From: VXYL01 sp963666465
GTDB taxonomy: Bacteria; Pseudomonadota; Gammaproteobacteria; Pseudomonadales; Azotimanducaceae
Assembly (NCBI GenBank): GCA_963666465.1
Contig: OY762824.1
Location: 2,232,001 to 2,296,000, forward strand
Direction: 5' to 3'
DNA length: 64,000 bases
Numbering within the stretch: position 1 is the stretch's first letter; each line of letters begins with the position of its first letter. Under the pieces are notes generated by a model. The model saw only the letters and a program-made list of their open reading frames with translations, ran no database searches and had not been told where the DNA came from. A program made the position numbers and the translations under genes. Of this stretch, positions 1-8,972 are shown piece after piece.

Positions 1-1597
1 CCCTGCTGGCCGATCGGCATTTTCGGCGCTCCTCGCCGGCATGGCCGGATTCGGGGCGAGCGCCGCCGCGGATCGGCGGATCCGTGGGCGAACCGGCGAA
101 GCGGTCGGGTCGGGTCAGGTCGCGACCGCGCCGACCGAGCGCGCGATGCGGCGCCAGTCGTCGGCGAACGGGGCGCCCAGCGGCAGGTGAACGACGATGC
201 GCCGAACCGACGTCTCGATCCAGGCGCCGAGCTTCGGCAGGCGCAGCCGCAAGGTGCCGACCTGGGCGCGCGCACAGCCCGTCCGCCGAGCCTTCAGGCG
301 AAGTTCCTGCATCGGCACGCAGGCGGCCGCCGTCATCAGGACGCGGAACTGGCTGGCCAGGAAGCGCGTGCAGCTGGTGCGGTCGATCTCCAGGCCCTGC
401 TCGAGTTCCTTCAACCGGTTCTCGGCATCGCCCCGGGCGCAGTGCACCGTTTCGTAGACGTGCTGGGGGGTCGTCTTGAGGTTGGTGACCACGAACCGCG
501 GGTTGTCCTTCGATGGCCGGCCGAAATGGGAGGTCACCTCGGCCTTGACGACGATCCGGCGCTCATGGGGCCAGCTCCTGGCCCGGCAGGCGAACTCGCC
601 ATGGCGGCGAGCCGACGTGTGCCCGGCCTCGAAATCGGATCGCACCTCCTCCATCGGCGGTTCGGCAAGACGACCCAGCGCCGGGTTCTTCGCCATGCCC
701 ACCACGCACTCCAGTCGCTCCGCCTCGAAAAACGCGAACAGCTCGGCGCCGGAATGCCCCCCGTCCAGGCGGATCCGCAGCCGCGCCTGGGGAAACGCCC
801 GCCGCAACCGGGGCAGCAGGCGCTTCAGCACACCGATGCAGCCGTGCTTCGCGGCCGCCTTGCCGGAGCGCAGGACGCAGCAGAACAGGCACTGCTCCAC
901 CTCGTCGTCGAAGGTCAGGAAACCGCCCAGCGGCAGATGGCAGGACGTGTCGTGGAAGCCGTCGAAGAACGTCAGCTGCTGGCCGCCATGGGTCGGATCG
1001 ACCGTCGGATCCAGATCGACCGTGATCCGCCGAACCCGCCTCCTGCGCCGTCTGTGGCGGGCAGTCACCGTCTCCGCCAACGCCTCGGACAGGCGCATCA
1101 GGTCCCCCCGCCGCACCGCGTTCTCGAACCGCGACAGCGTCGGCTGCGACGCCAGCGACTCGCCGGCGACCGGATCCCGTCCCGTCGGCAGCTTCATCGC
1201 CGGATCGCGCGCCAGCCGGGCGGCGTCGTTGCCGTCGGCGTGGCCGCAGGCGATGCCGAACAGGCGCTGCCGAAACAGCTCCCGAAGGGAATGGGCGACC
1301 TTCGACGGGTCGCGGTCGTCCGACAGGCACCCCGCCAGCGTCTCGCTCAACCGAAGCCGCTCGTCGCAGGCCTCGAGCAGAATCGCGCCCCCGTCCGAAC
1401 TGGAATGTTCCTGGTCGAACTGGACCGTCACCCCCTTCTTCGACAGGCCCTCGAACAACACACGCTGTTTGGTGGCATGGTCACCCATGCAAAAGCCCTT
1501 CCCTGCGTCAACCGGTTGTCTGGCAACGCCATTTTCGCAGAGCCAAGGGCTTTTGTCTCATCCGCTCATGAACAATCATGAATAATCCGGGCTAGTC
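1..1597 (-). mobile_element. IS1380-family insertion sequence, left part reaching the window edge
   Basis: The element holds one complete transposase gene on the minus strand. The end next to the transposase start is probably near 1577-1597, where TCATGAATAATCCGGGCTAG occurs; a near-identical string is found alone at 45881-45900. I could not find the matching inverted end in the first 115 bases, so the other terminus is either degenerate or outside the window. Exact borders are therefore uncertain. Confidence 0.6.
115..1488 (-). CDS. IS1380-family transposase (DDE type)
   Basis: A 457-residue protein of normal length for IS1380 transposases, which cut and paste DNA through a DDE-type RNase H fold. 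The N-terminus has the family start FDQEHSSSDGGAILLEACDE. Likely catalytic acids lie in TVDLDPTVD, RLDGGHSGAELF and the C-terminal GDAENRLKELEQGLEID. No frameshift or internal stop is visible, so it may still be active. A long opposite-strand reading frame covers the same bases and is a high-GC shadow. A related but decayed transposase follows immediately at 1920-3200, so this locus has taken repeated insertions. Confidence 0.88.
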   Translation of the reverse strand: MGDHATKQRVLFEGLSKKGVTVQFDQEHSSSDGGAILLEACDERLRLSETLAGCLSDDRDPSKVAHSLRELFRQRLFGIACGHADGNDAARLARDPAMKLPTGRDPVAGESLASQPTLSRFENAVRRGDLMRLSEALAETVTARHRRRRRRVRRITVDLDPTVDPTHGGQQLTFFDGFHDTSCHLPLGGFLTFDDEVEQCLFCCVLRSGKAAAKHGCIGVLKRLLPRLRRAFPQARLRIRLDGGHSGAELFAFFEAERLECVVGMAKNPALGRLAEPPMEEVRSDFEAGHTSARRHGEFACRARSWPHERRIVVKAEVTSHFGRPSKDNPRFVVTNLKTTPQHVYETVHCARGDAENRLKELEQGLEIDRTSCTRFLASQFRVLMTAAACVPMQELRLKARRTGCARAQVGTLRLRLPKLGAWIETSVRRIVVHLPLGAPFADDWRRIARSVGAVAT

Positions 1598-1919
1598 GGC
1601 CGCGGTTGCCGTTTGTGTCTGCGCCCTCCAAGCCGCGCCTGCACCTCGCTTCCTACCTCTCCGTTGCTCCCCCGCCAGCTCTCGACCGCCGCCTGGACCT
1701 TGCCCGGCTGCCCAAACCGAATGCTTCAGGCTCACTTGGCGTTGGAAGCCCGGTACCCTTCAGGCTCTCGTGGCGTCGGACAACTCTACCCCTGAGCCCC
1801 GGATAAGCGGACGATGGACCGGCGTCGGGGACGGCGCAAGTGGTTGAAACGACGCACGCTGTGGGGGATTTGACCGGTAGAATGCCGGCTGCCACCAAAC
1901 CACCCTGCAGGTGCATCGC
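1598..1919. other. Intergenic stretch with no recognised gene
   Basis: This lies between the IS1380 end and the decayed transposase. It contains short proline-rich shadow frames and a loose internal duplication around TTCAGGCTC (about 1726 and 1760). I see no conserved protein, RNA gene or clear promoter. Confidence 0.4.
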
Positions 1920-3200
1920 ATGGAGAGCGTGGTTCCCCGTCCCGGGAAAGTCGAGATCGGATTCACGGACGCCTGACGGGCACCGGCGGCGCGGCGTTCC
2001 TGGCGGCGGAGGCGAACCGCCTGGGCCTGCTGCCGCGCCTGGCGGAGGCGGTTTCGGTGAAGAGGCGGGCGCACGGAGCGTCGGACGCGGAGACGCAGTG
2101 GAGCCTGGTGGCGTCGCTGACGGCGGGCAACGGCTCGCTGTCGGACGTGGACGCCCTGCACGGGGACGGTGCCCAGCGGGAGCTGCTCGGCCTGCGCGAG
2201 GCGCCCGTCGAGCCGGCGTCTGGGCGAGTTCCTGCGGCGCCTGACGAAGCGGGACGTGGAGCGTCTGGAGGAGGTGCTGCGGCACCTGTCGGCGTCGCTG
2301 GCGCCGGCGGTCGTCGAGCACGAGACCGCGGAGAGGGGCTGCGTGCCGGTGTTCGTGGACGGCACCGGGATCGAGGTGGACGGGCGGCTGTTCGAACACG
2401 CCGCGCGGCTGTACACGGAGGAGCGCGGCCACTGGCTGCACGGCATCTTCGTGGGCGGCCTGTGGGTCAGCGGGCGGCTGCGCCCCGGCGGCGACGTGGC
2501 GTGCGGCTGGAAGGGGCAGATGAAGCGCGACCTGGCGCCGCTGCTGCCACCGGGGACGCCGGTCTGGGTGCGCATTGCGACAGCGCCTGCTGCCGCGGGG
2601 AGTTCGTGGAGTGCGTGTCGTCGCAGGGCTGGGACCACTCGGTGAGCGTGACGGACGCGAACAAGTGCCGTCCGGTGCTGGACGTGGTGGCGGACCTGCC
2701 GGCGCACGGCTGGACGGACATCGGCATGGGCGAGTCGGCGACGTGGGTGCGCTGCCGTCCGGCGAAGTGGAAGGCGGAGCAGAGCTACGCGGTGGTGCGC
2801 GGGACGGCGGAGCGCCAGGGCGAACTGATCCCGCGGTACGCGGTGATCTTGGCCAACCGGGGCGACCTGCCGCTGGCGGAGGTTGTGCGCCGGCACCGCA
2901 GCAAGCAGGGCCACGAGAACGCCTTCAAAGGTCCGCTGGTCGACATGGACCTTCACCATCCGCCGTGCCGCGGCTACCGGGCCAACCAGGCGTTCCACGC
3001 CTGCGGCCGGATGGCCCACATGCTGCTTCGCGCGGTGCAGTGCCGCCTGCTGCCGAAGGCCGCGCGACGGCACGGCATCCGGCCGCTGGTGCGCCACATG
3101 GTGCGCACCGTCGCCCGCCTCGTGACCAGCGGGCGGCGGCGCAGCCTGCTGTTCGCCTCGTGCTGCATGCGCCGGGACTGGCTGTTCCACGCGTGCGAAG
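1920..3200 (+). pseudogene. Frameshifted IS1380-type transposase remnant
   Basis: Homologous protein segments continue through three reading-frame changes. MESVVPRPGKVEIGFTDA starts at 1920. The frame shifts near 1973 to LTGTGGAAFLAAEANRLG, near 2212 to LGEFLRRLTKRDVERLEEVL, and near 2577 to RGEFVECVSSQGWDHSVS. Catalytic-type segments survive (VFVDGTGIEVDG; HRSKQGHENAFKGPLVDMDL), which supports IS1380-type affiliation. Several frameshifts in one gene beside many intact genes argue for real decay rather than sequencing error. The 3' end runs into an oppositely oriented transposase remnant near 3190-3200. Confidence 0.8.
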
Positions 3201-3550
3201 CGCTGTGCCGTGAGCGAGTCGCGCAGCAGGAACTCAAGCCCCCGACACGTCGCCTGGCGCAGATGCAGCACAATCGCGCAGCGCAGAACCGACTCGCGCG
3301 TCAGCCCGTGCCGACCACGCCCACCCGCTTCGCCGACGCCGAGGTCGGCAACGACGCCATCGAGCAGTTCCGGACACTCGTCGAGCAGCGCCGACACGCG
3401 TTCGAGCTCGTCGGCCAACGGATGGTCAACGGGTGTGGGATCGAACAGGCTTTCGCTGCGCAGTGCGTCTCGCGCGCATTGCACCTCCGGCGTCTCGGTG
3501 CCATTGGGTTGTTGGGGAACAAGACAATGGCAGCCGAAACGCCGGTTCAA
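3188..3550 (-). pseudogene. Truncated ISNCY-like transposase, N-terminal part only
   Basis: The minus-strand frame from 3550 reads HPLADELERVSALLDECPEL, then GRGRHGLTRESVLRCAIVLH and LEFLLRDSLTAQRFARV. This resembles the N-terminal domain of ISNCY/IS5-like transposases (a helix-rich region before the DDE domain). Homology stops at about 3188, where the sequence becomes antisense to the IS1380-type remnant. The catalytic domain is missing, so this is a fragment. The family assignment comes from pattern recognition only. Confidence 0.6.
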
Positions 3551-3578
3551 AGCCGCTCCAGCGCGGCTTTTATTTCCT
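3549..3578 (+). terminator. Rho-independent terminator-like hairpin
   Basis: AAAGCCGC (3549-3556) pairs with GCGGCTTT (3563-3570) across a 6-base loop and is followed by TATTTCCTC. The T-rich side is on the plus strand. It may have ended transcription of a gene now lost among the insertion sequences. Confidence 0.5.
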
Positions 3579-3691
3579 CAATTCAACCCGTTAGACGTTT
3601 CCGGACAGGAACTAGCTAGCGGCCGTGCAACGCCCTCGCGCGCGCGGTCGCGACATCGGCGAGCCGGACGGTTCCAAGGTGTGGGCGAGCG

Positions 3692-5707
3692 TCAGGGAGC
3701 GTAGTGCATCTGCACCGTTCGCATCCCGGACGGCGGCAACGGCCCAGCCACGAAGTCCGGCCCCCCCGGACGGCCCGCGAAGAAGACGAGCCCTGGCACA
3801 AGGCGGTGGGGCTGGCCGGCCGCCAGCAGCAGGCGGTGGCTCGTGTCCTGGTGAGACGAGATGCCAACGACCACCGGCGCCACCTCGGCGCCGGCGACCT
3901 TGGCGAACCCGTCGCCATGAATCACCTGCGCCACCGTTCCATCTTCGGCGAATGCCAGGGCGAACAGCGCGTCGTCGAGCGCGAGTCCTCGACCGGTCGC
4001 GAGGATGCGCTCCCCGTCGATCTCGATGGTGGGGCCTTGCCCGTGGAACGACACCTCCGCCCCGGGATCGAGCCGCAGCGCCGGCAGGTCGTTGACGATC
4101 TGCAAGGCATCCGGGGCCGGGTGGGCAAGCCAGGGGCTCGAGGCCCGGAGCAGGGAGGCGCCGAACCTGTGCTCGCGCCATTCGCCCATGCCGAGCACGT
4201 CCAGAACCGTCGGCATGATGTCGAAGTGTGTTCCGGCACGGTCCACGACCTCGGCCGGCCGGGTGGGGTCCCAGATCGCGAACCGCAGGCGACGCGCATG
4301 GGGAGCGCGATGCAGGTCCCGCCAGCCAAGTATCTCGCCACCACCGATGTCGAGCGGATTGCCGGCTGACACGAACCCCTGGCGGCGGGGACTTTCCTGT
4401 GACAGATGGTCCGAGAACAGCACGATGACGGCATCGGGCGCCTCGGCACGTGCATCGGCAATGAACGAGGCGAGCAGCCGATCGGCGCAGCGGATCACAA
4501 AGGCGCGATCGCCCGGATCGTCGTGAGCGCCGCAGGTTGCCGACGGCGAGCCTGGGGGAAAGTGCGTGTCAATGGTGGCCACGACCAGCGCGAACGGCTC
4601 TTTGCCGGCAGTGAGCTGCCGGAGCCTCTCGCGGGCGAGCGCAAGCAGCGAGTCGTCAAACAGTCCCCAGCCGTTGCGATAGGACGCTGGCACGAGGGGG
4701 CCAAGGGCGGCGAGCCCCAGTCGCTCGGCAAATCCATGCGCGGCGAGGAAAGTCCCTTGGCCGCCGAACGAAAGGGCGCCTCCCTGCATGAACACGGTGC
4801 GGTAGCCGCGCGCCGCAAGCACGTCGCCAAGGCAGACGGCGCCTGGCATCCCGGAGTCGGCGCCGGGCGTGCGCTGCGTGAAGTAGCTGCCGGGCGCCAG
4901 CGGCTCCGCGCAGAAGGCAGCGACGATTCCCGCGGTCGTCCAGCCGGTGTGCGAGACCTGACGCATGTCGGCGAAGCGGATGGCATCTGCCGAGAGTACC
5001 GTGAGTCCGGGCGTGAGGTTGGCGCCGACGAGGTCGGCTCTCGAATAGCTGAGTTCGAGCGACTCCGCCACCACCACAACAAGGTCCCGTGCCGCGGGCC
5101 CCGCCGCAAACGACTCGGCGCGGGGTTTCGGAACCAGCACGATCGAGTGCCGGCGGACCAGCTCCCCCCCGACATGCCACGCAAGCGACAGGAGCGCGGC
5201 ATTGAGCGTCGCTGCCAGCACGAGCACGGCGGCCGCGGCCCGAACCCATCCGGGCGGGGGGCCGTCGAGGTGCTGCCGCGCATCGGACAGGAGTGCCGGC
5301 CACATGCACACAAGCAGTCCGTACGCCAGGCAAGCAACGCCGAAGGACGCATACGTGTCTCCGACGGCAAGCAAGGTCTGGACGCCCATGTGGTAGAAGA
5401 ACTGCGCGTTGAAGCCCGTGCCCTGGATGCCCAGGGAAACGGCGAGCAGGAGGTTGCCGGCTACACTGACCGCGTTGAGGGCGAACGCCGCCGCACGCGC
5501 CGGGCCACCGCGTGCGTGCAGCCACAGGACGCACGTGGCCGTGGCAAGGCTGGACGCCAGCCAATAGGCCTGCACCAGGGCGGGATCGCCGGCGACCGCC
5601 GCAGGGGCCGTGCTGAGCAGGTAGAAGGACGCCAGGACGAGAGTGACCCGCCGCGTTGCGGGCCAAGGCAGCAGCCATCGCCGCCCTCTCGCCGCCGCGG
5701 CCGTCAT
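3692..5707 (-). CDS. Membrane sulfatase-fold protein (LTA synthase/phosphoethanolamine transferase-like)
   Basis: A 671-residue protein with about five hydrophobic segments in the first 200 residues, followed by an alkaline-phosphatase-superfamily domain. Family members move phospho- or sulfo-groups on envelope lipids or glycans outside the membrane. VVVVAESLELSYS is the first metal-binding strand, HTGWTTAG probably holds the nucleophilic Thr, and LFSDHLS the second metal site. The ATG at 5707 has GGAGG six bases upstream; an alternative GTG at 5785 would add 26 residues and lie 7 bp after the previous gene. It ends the minus-strand block, behind a protein with a SUMF1-like domain. The substrate cannot be told from sequence. 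Confidence 0.75.
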   Translation of the reverse strand: MTAAAARGRRWLLPWPATRRVTLVLASFYLLSTAPAAVAGDPALVQAYWLASSLATATCVLWLHARGGPARAAAFALNAVSVAGNLLLAVSLGIQGTGFNAQFFYHMGVQTLLAVGDTYASFGVACLAYGLLVCMWPALLSDARQHLDGPPPGWVRAAAAVLVLAATLNAALLSLAWHVGGELVRRHSIVLVPKPRAESFAAGPAARDLVVVVAESLELSYSRADLVGANLTPGLTVLSADAIRFADMRQVSHTGWTTAGIVAAFCAEPLAPGSYFTQRTPGADSGMPGAVCLGDVLAARGYRTVFMQGGALSFGGQGTFLAAHGFAERLGLAALGPLVPASYRNGWGLFDDSLLALARERLRQLTAGKEPFALVVATIDTHFPPGSPSATCGAHDDPGDRAFVIRCADRLLASFIADARAEAPDAVIVLFSDHLSQESPRRQGFVSAGNPLDIGGGEILGWRDLHRAPHARRLRFAIWDPTRPAEVVDRAGTHFDIMPTVLDVLGMGEWREHRFGASLLRASSPWLAHPAPDALQIVNDLPALRLDPGAEVSFHGQGPTIEIDGERILATGRGLALDDALFALAFAEDGTVAQVIHGDGFAKVAGAEVAPVVVGISSHQDTSHRLLLAAGQPHRLVPGLVFFAGRPGGPDFVAGPLPPSGMRTVQMHYAP

Positions 5708-5792
5708 CTCCCGCCTCCGGCTCGTCCTGCGAGCGGGTGCCCGGCCTTGCCGAACCGTCCGTGCCAAGGGGGCGTCGGGCGGCACCGCGACG

Positions 5793-8543
5793 TCACTCGA
5801 TCTCCACCACCAGTCGAAATCCCGCGATGGGCCCGCGCACGGTGGAGGCGCCGGTCAGGCGGGTTGCCGAGCGCAGGAGTTCCGGCGTGTTGGCCCATGC
5901 GCCGCCGCGCAGGACCCGACGCGAACAGTCCCCGCCCGACACGGCGGATCCGTCGGCGGGCGCTCCCGCGTAAGAGGGTGTCGAACAATCCAGCGTCCAT
6001 TCCCATACGTTGCCGTGCATGTCGCGCAATCCCCAGGCGTTGGCACGATGCCTGCCCACGGGGGCCGTGCGTTCCGCGGGGCGTGCTGCGCAGCCGTTGC
6101 AGGTGGCATTGCCCTCGATCGCATCGCCAAAGGCGAATGCGGTTTCGCTGCCGGCGCGCGCGGCGTACTCCCATTCGGCTTCGCTCGGCAGGCGGTAGCG
6201 CCGGCCCGTTTCCGAAGACAGCCACTCGGCATAGACGGTTGCGTCCTCCCAGGAGACATTGATCACGGGCCGGTCGCCTCGGCCCCAGCCCTGATCATCC
6301 GGCGGGGTTCGGTCCGTTGCCCGAGCGAAGAGGTCGAAATCGTCGAAGGTGATTTCGTGCTTGGACATGGCGAACGGGTTTTCGATGTACACGTCGTGAA
6401 CGGGCAACTCGGACTGCGGGCAGGCCGAAAGCGTCGCGCAGCCCATGGCAAAGCTGCCGGCGGGCATCACCGCCATCAAAGGGCCGACCCCACCCGATGG
6501 CAACTCGTCGGTGTACTCGTGCGACGCGAACGTCAGCGAAAGCGGATGGATGGTGGGTCCGGCGCCGTGGCGCACCGTGCCGAACCACGACTCGTAGCCA
6601 AGCAGTCGCACCTCGAGCTCGTATTCGCCGGGCGCGAGCTCCATGCCTGGCGTGTAGGCCGTCTCCCCGTCCTGGAACGAAACCGCAGCGACTGGAGGGC
6701 TCGCTGCGAGCGTGAACGGCCAGGTCAGGCGTTCGAGCGTGATCTCGTGCATGGTGGCGCCGGACACCTCCACCGTGTGCGTCGCCGGCGCGTACCCTTG
6801 CCGGGACACGGCCAGCCGATGCCGCCCCTCGGCGAGGGACATGCCAGGCGAATAGGGTTCGTCGTGGTCCAGCAGCTCGACCTCCGCATCCGCCGGCGCC
6901 AGCGCGAGGAGCAACGTGCCGAAGGCGCGTTCGAGGGTGATGTCCATCGACTCCACGCCGCCCTTGGGCACGACCGCAGTCACCTCGACGGCACTGTGGC
7001 CCGATGCGCCGATCGTCAACGTCACGGGCCCCGCCGGCAGGTCCGCCAGCGTCGTCGGCATCCCTTCCGCCAGGCGTTGGCCACCGCGCTCCACCCATGC
7101 GCCTTCGGGCGACACCTGGAGCTGCAGCGCGCCCGTGGCGCGAGTCAGGTCCTGCTCGACCCGTTCCGCCGTGCCGGCGCCGAGCGCGACCGCAAGGTCC
7201 ATCGTCTCGTACAGCGGATGTCGCAGCGACAGGAAGCGGGTTCCCGGGGCAAGATCGTCCAGTTCGAGCGGAGTCTCCCCCAGCGTCACTCCGTCGAGCT
7301 GCACCTCCGCCCCCGGCGGGGTCGTCACGACCGAGAGCGAGGCAGCGGCGGCCGCCTCCGGCCCGGATGCCGGCGCCGTCTCCGCCGCAACTGGCGGCTC
7401 CTCGGCCGCAATCGGCACTTCCTGCGGCAGTGCCGGCGCCGAGGCCGGGGTGGGATCCGCCGCCACTTCCTGCGGCGCGTCGGGGGCTCGCCCCTCCGAA
7501 GGTGCTCCGCCATCGCCCCCGCCCAAGAGCGCAGCAAGACCGACACCCACGACGACGGCCGCGGCCGCCGCCACGCCCAGCAACACCTTGGGCGACCGGG
7601 CCGACGCCGAAGGGACCTCGCCATCCGCCCGCGGGGCGCCTGACGGGTGCTCTCCCGGCCCGTGTTGCCGCTCCTGCGCCGGTGGCCTTATGGCCGGCAG
7701 GACGTCGCGCAGCGCATCGACGCGTTCCGGCCGTGCTTCGGGATCCACGGCGAGTGCCGCGTCGATCGTCGCCAGCAGCCTAGCGGAGTACTTGCCGCGG
7801 CCGCGTCGGGCGCGCGCGGCCGGCGCGAGTGTGTCCCGCTCCGCGCGGATCGGCGCCTCGGGCGGCGTAAGCCCCGTCACGCACCGGTACAGCACCGCCC
7901 CCAGCGAATAGACATCGGTGCTTGGGCTGGCAAGGTCGGCAGTGGCGGAATACTGTTCGATCGCCGCGAATCCCGGCTTGGCAACCGTCCCGAACGCATC
8001 GCGGACCGGAACGGCAAGTCCAAGCAGCCGAGGCACACCTTCGTCCGTCACCACGATGCTGTCGACGCCGAGGCCGCCGTGAACAACGCCGGCGTCGTGC
8101 ATGGCCATTAGACTTTCGGCTACGGGGCGTACATATGCCGCGAGCTCGTCTTGCCCAAGGGTGCCGGTTTTCGCCAGCAACTGCGAAAGCCGGCTGCCTT
8201 GGGCGTAGTCCATGACCACATAGACGGTGCCGTTGCGTTCCAGCTGTTCGCGCACCCGCACAAGATTCGGATGGTCCAGACTTTCCATCCGGCGGGCCCG
8301 ATCGCGGAAAACCGCAAGACCTTCCCGAAAGGCGGTCTGGGTCGCCGGCAAGCTTGCGCGCACCACCATGTCGTCGCCGCGCGTGGCCGTGTCCAACGGC
8401 ATGTACTCGCGAACCGCCACGAGGTCGCCGGTCTTGCCGCGCCGGCACAGGTACACATTGCCGAAGGTGCCGGCGCCGAGAAGCCGCACGACCTCGTATG
8501 CGCCGATCCGAAACCCGGCTGGAAGCGCCTGCTCGGTCGCCAT
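5793..8543 (-). CDS. Membrane pseudokinase with PEGA repeats and SUMF1-like domain
   Basis: A 916-residue protein. Residues ~10-275 have a Ser/Thr kinase fold with an intact glycine loop (LLGAGTFGNVY), but the catalytic Lys is Arg45 (VAVREYMP), HRD is HGG (155-157) and DFG is LGL (174-176), so phosphotransfer is not expected. A membrane helix lies near 317-340. A Pro/Ala-rich linker and about four PEGA repeats (400-670) follow. A SUMF1/FGE-like domain (680-916) has SEAEWEYAARAG, DMHGNVWEW and RVLRGGAW but lacks the paired cysteines of true formylglycine-generating enzyme. Expected topology is kinase fold inside, PEGA and SUMF1 outside. AAGGTG precedes the ATG at 8543; another ATG lies at 8570. 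The role is unknown; scaffolding or sensing is inferred. Confidence 0.82.
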   Translation of the reverse strand: MATEQALPAGFRIGAYEVVRLLGAGTFGNVYLCRRGKTGDLVAVREYMPLDTATRGDDMVVRASLPATQTAFREGLAVFRDRARRMESLDHPNLVRVREQLERNGTVYVVMDYAQGSRLSQLLAKTGTLGQDELAAYVRPVAESLMAMHDAGVVHGGLGVDSIVVTDEGVPRLLGLAVPVRDAFGTVAKPGFAAIEQYSATADLASPSTDVYSLGAVLYRCVTGLTPPEAPIRAERDTLAPAARARRGRGKYSARLLATIDAALAVDPEARPERVDALRDVLPAIRPPAQERQHGPGEHPSGAPRADGEVPSASARSPKVLLGVAAAAAVVVGVGLAALLGGGDGGAPSEGRAPDAPQEVAADPTPASAPALPQEVPIAAEEPPVAAETAPASGPEAAAAASLSVVTTPPGAEVQLDGVTLGETPLELDDLAPGTRFLSLRHPLYETMDLAVALGAGTAERVEQDLTRATGALQLQVSPEGAWVERGGQRLAEGMPTTLADLPAGPVTLTIGASGHSAVEVTAVVPKGGVESMDITLERAFGTLLLALAPADAEVELLDHDEPYSPGMSLAEGRHRLAVSRQGYAPATHTVEVSGATMHEITLERLTWPFTLAASPPVAAVSFQDGETAYTPGMELAPGEYELEVRLLGYESWFGTVRHGAGPTIHPLSLTFASHEYTDELPSGGVGPLMAVMPAGSFAMGCATLSACPQSELPVHDVYIENPFAMSKHEITFDDFDLFARATDRTPPDDQGWGRGDRPVINVSWEDATVYAEWLSSETGRRYRLPSEAEWEYAARAGSETAFAFGDAIEGNATCNGCAARPAERTAPVGRHRANAWGLRDMHGNVWEWTLDCSTPSYAGAPADGSAVSGGDCSRRVLRGGAWANTPELLRSATRLTGASTVRGPIAGFRLVVEIE

Positions 8544-8697
8544 CGTCACCTTCCGCCACGCCGAATGCACAAAGCGCGACCGCCGGCCCGGGCTGGCCCA
8601 CGCGGAAGCGAACGCACAACGTCCCGCGCGGCAGGCGGGAATCGTGGGAATCGTGTCAGGCTGGCTGCCGGGTCGTCAAATCCCCCGTCCCTCCGGT

Positions 8698-8850
8698 AGT
8701 GTCTCACTCTTTGAATTTGCCTACCGTGGCGCATGGCCGCATGGCCGTTCGCAACTGGCGACTGCGTCGATTTGCCTGCCGGGACCACTGGAGGGAGGGC
8801 CGCCCTCCCTCCGGGGACGGTGCCAGACACTGCACAAGCCAAAGTGAGAC
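8698..8850 (+). repeat. R1 MITE-like repeat, copy 1 (short form)
   Basis: Opens with AGTGTCTCACT and closes with CAAGCCAAAGTGAGAC, the inverted ends of the R1 family. The interior has the ACTGGCGACTGCGTCGATTT block and a GGAGGG/CCCTCC hairpin. It encodes no protein. It sits upstream of the pseudokinase and just downstream of the amt stop. Confidence 0.8.
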
Positions 8851-8972
8851 AACCCGTCATCCTGCGGGGAGTTCCCGGCCGGTCCGGGCCACGCCGACTT
8901 CGTGTGGGTGCTCGCCACACCCTGCAATGCACATCGTCGCAACTGTGTTTGGCCGGGCTCGCGCTTGCCGAG

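Noticed and set aside
187..1581. Long plus-strand frame of 464 codons
   Set aside because: It is the antisense shadow of the IS1380 transposase in high-GC DNA; no recognisable motifs.
4406..6262. Plus-strand frame of 618 codons
   Set aside because: Antisense to the sulfatase-fold and pseudokinase genes, Arg/Gly-rich and without family features.
8698..8850. R1 GGGAGGG/CCCTCC hairpins as Rho-independent terminators
   Set aside because: Stems are strong but no T-run follows in any copy.
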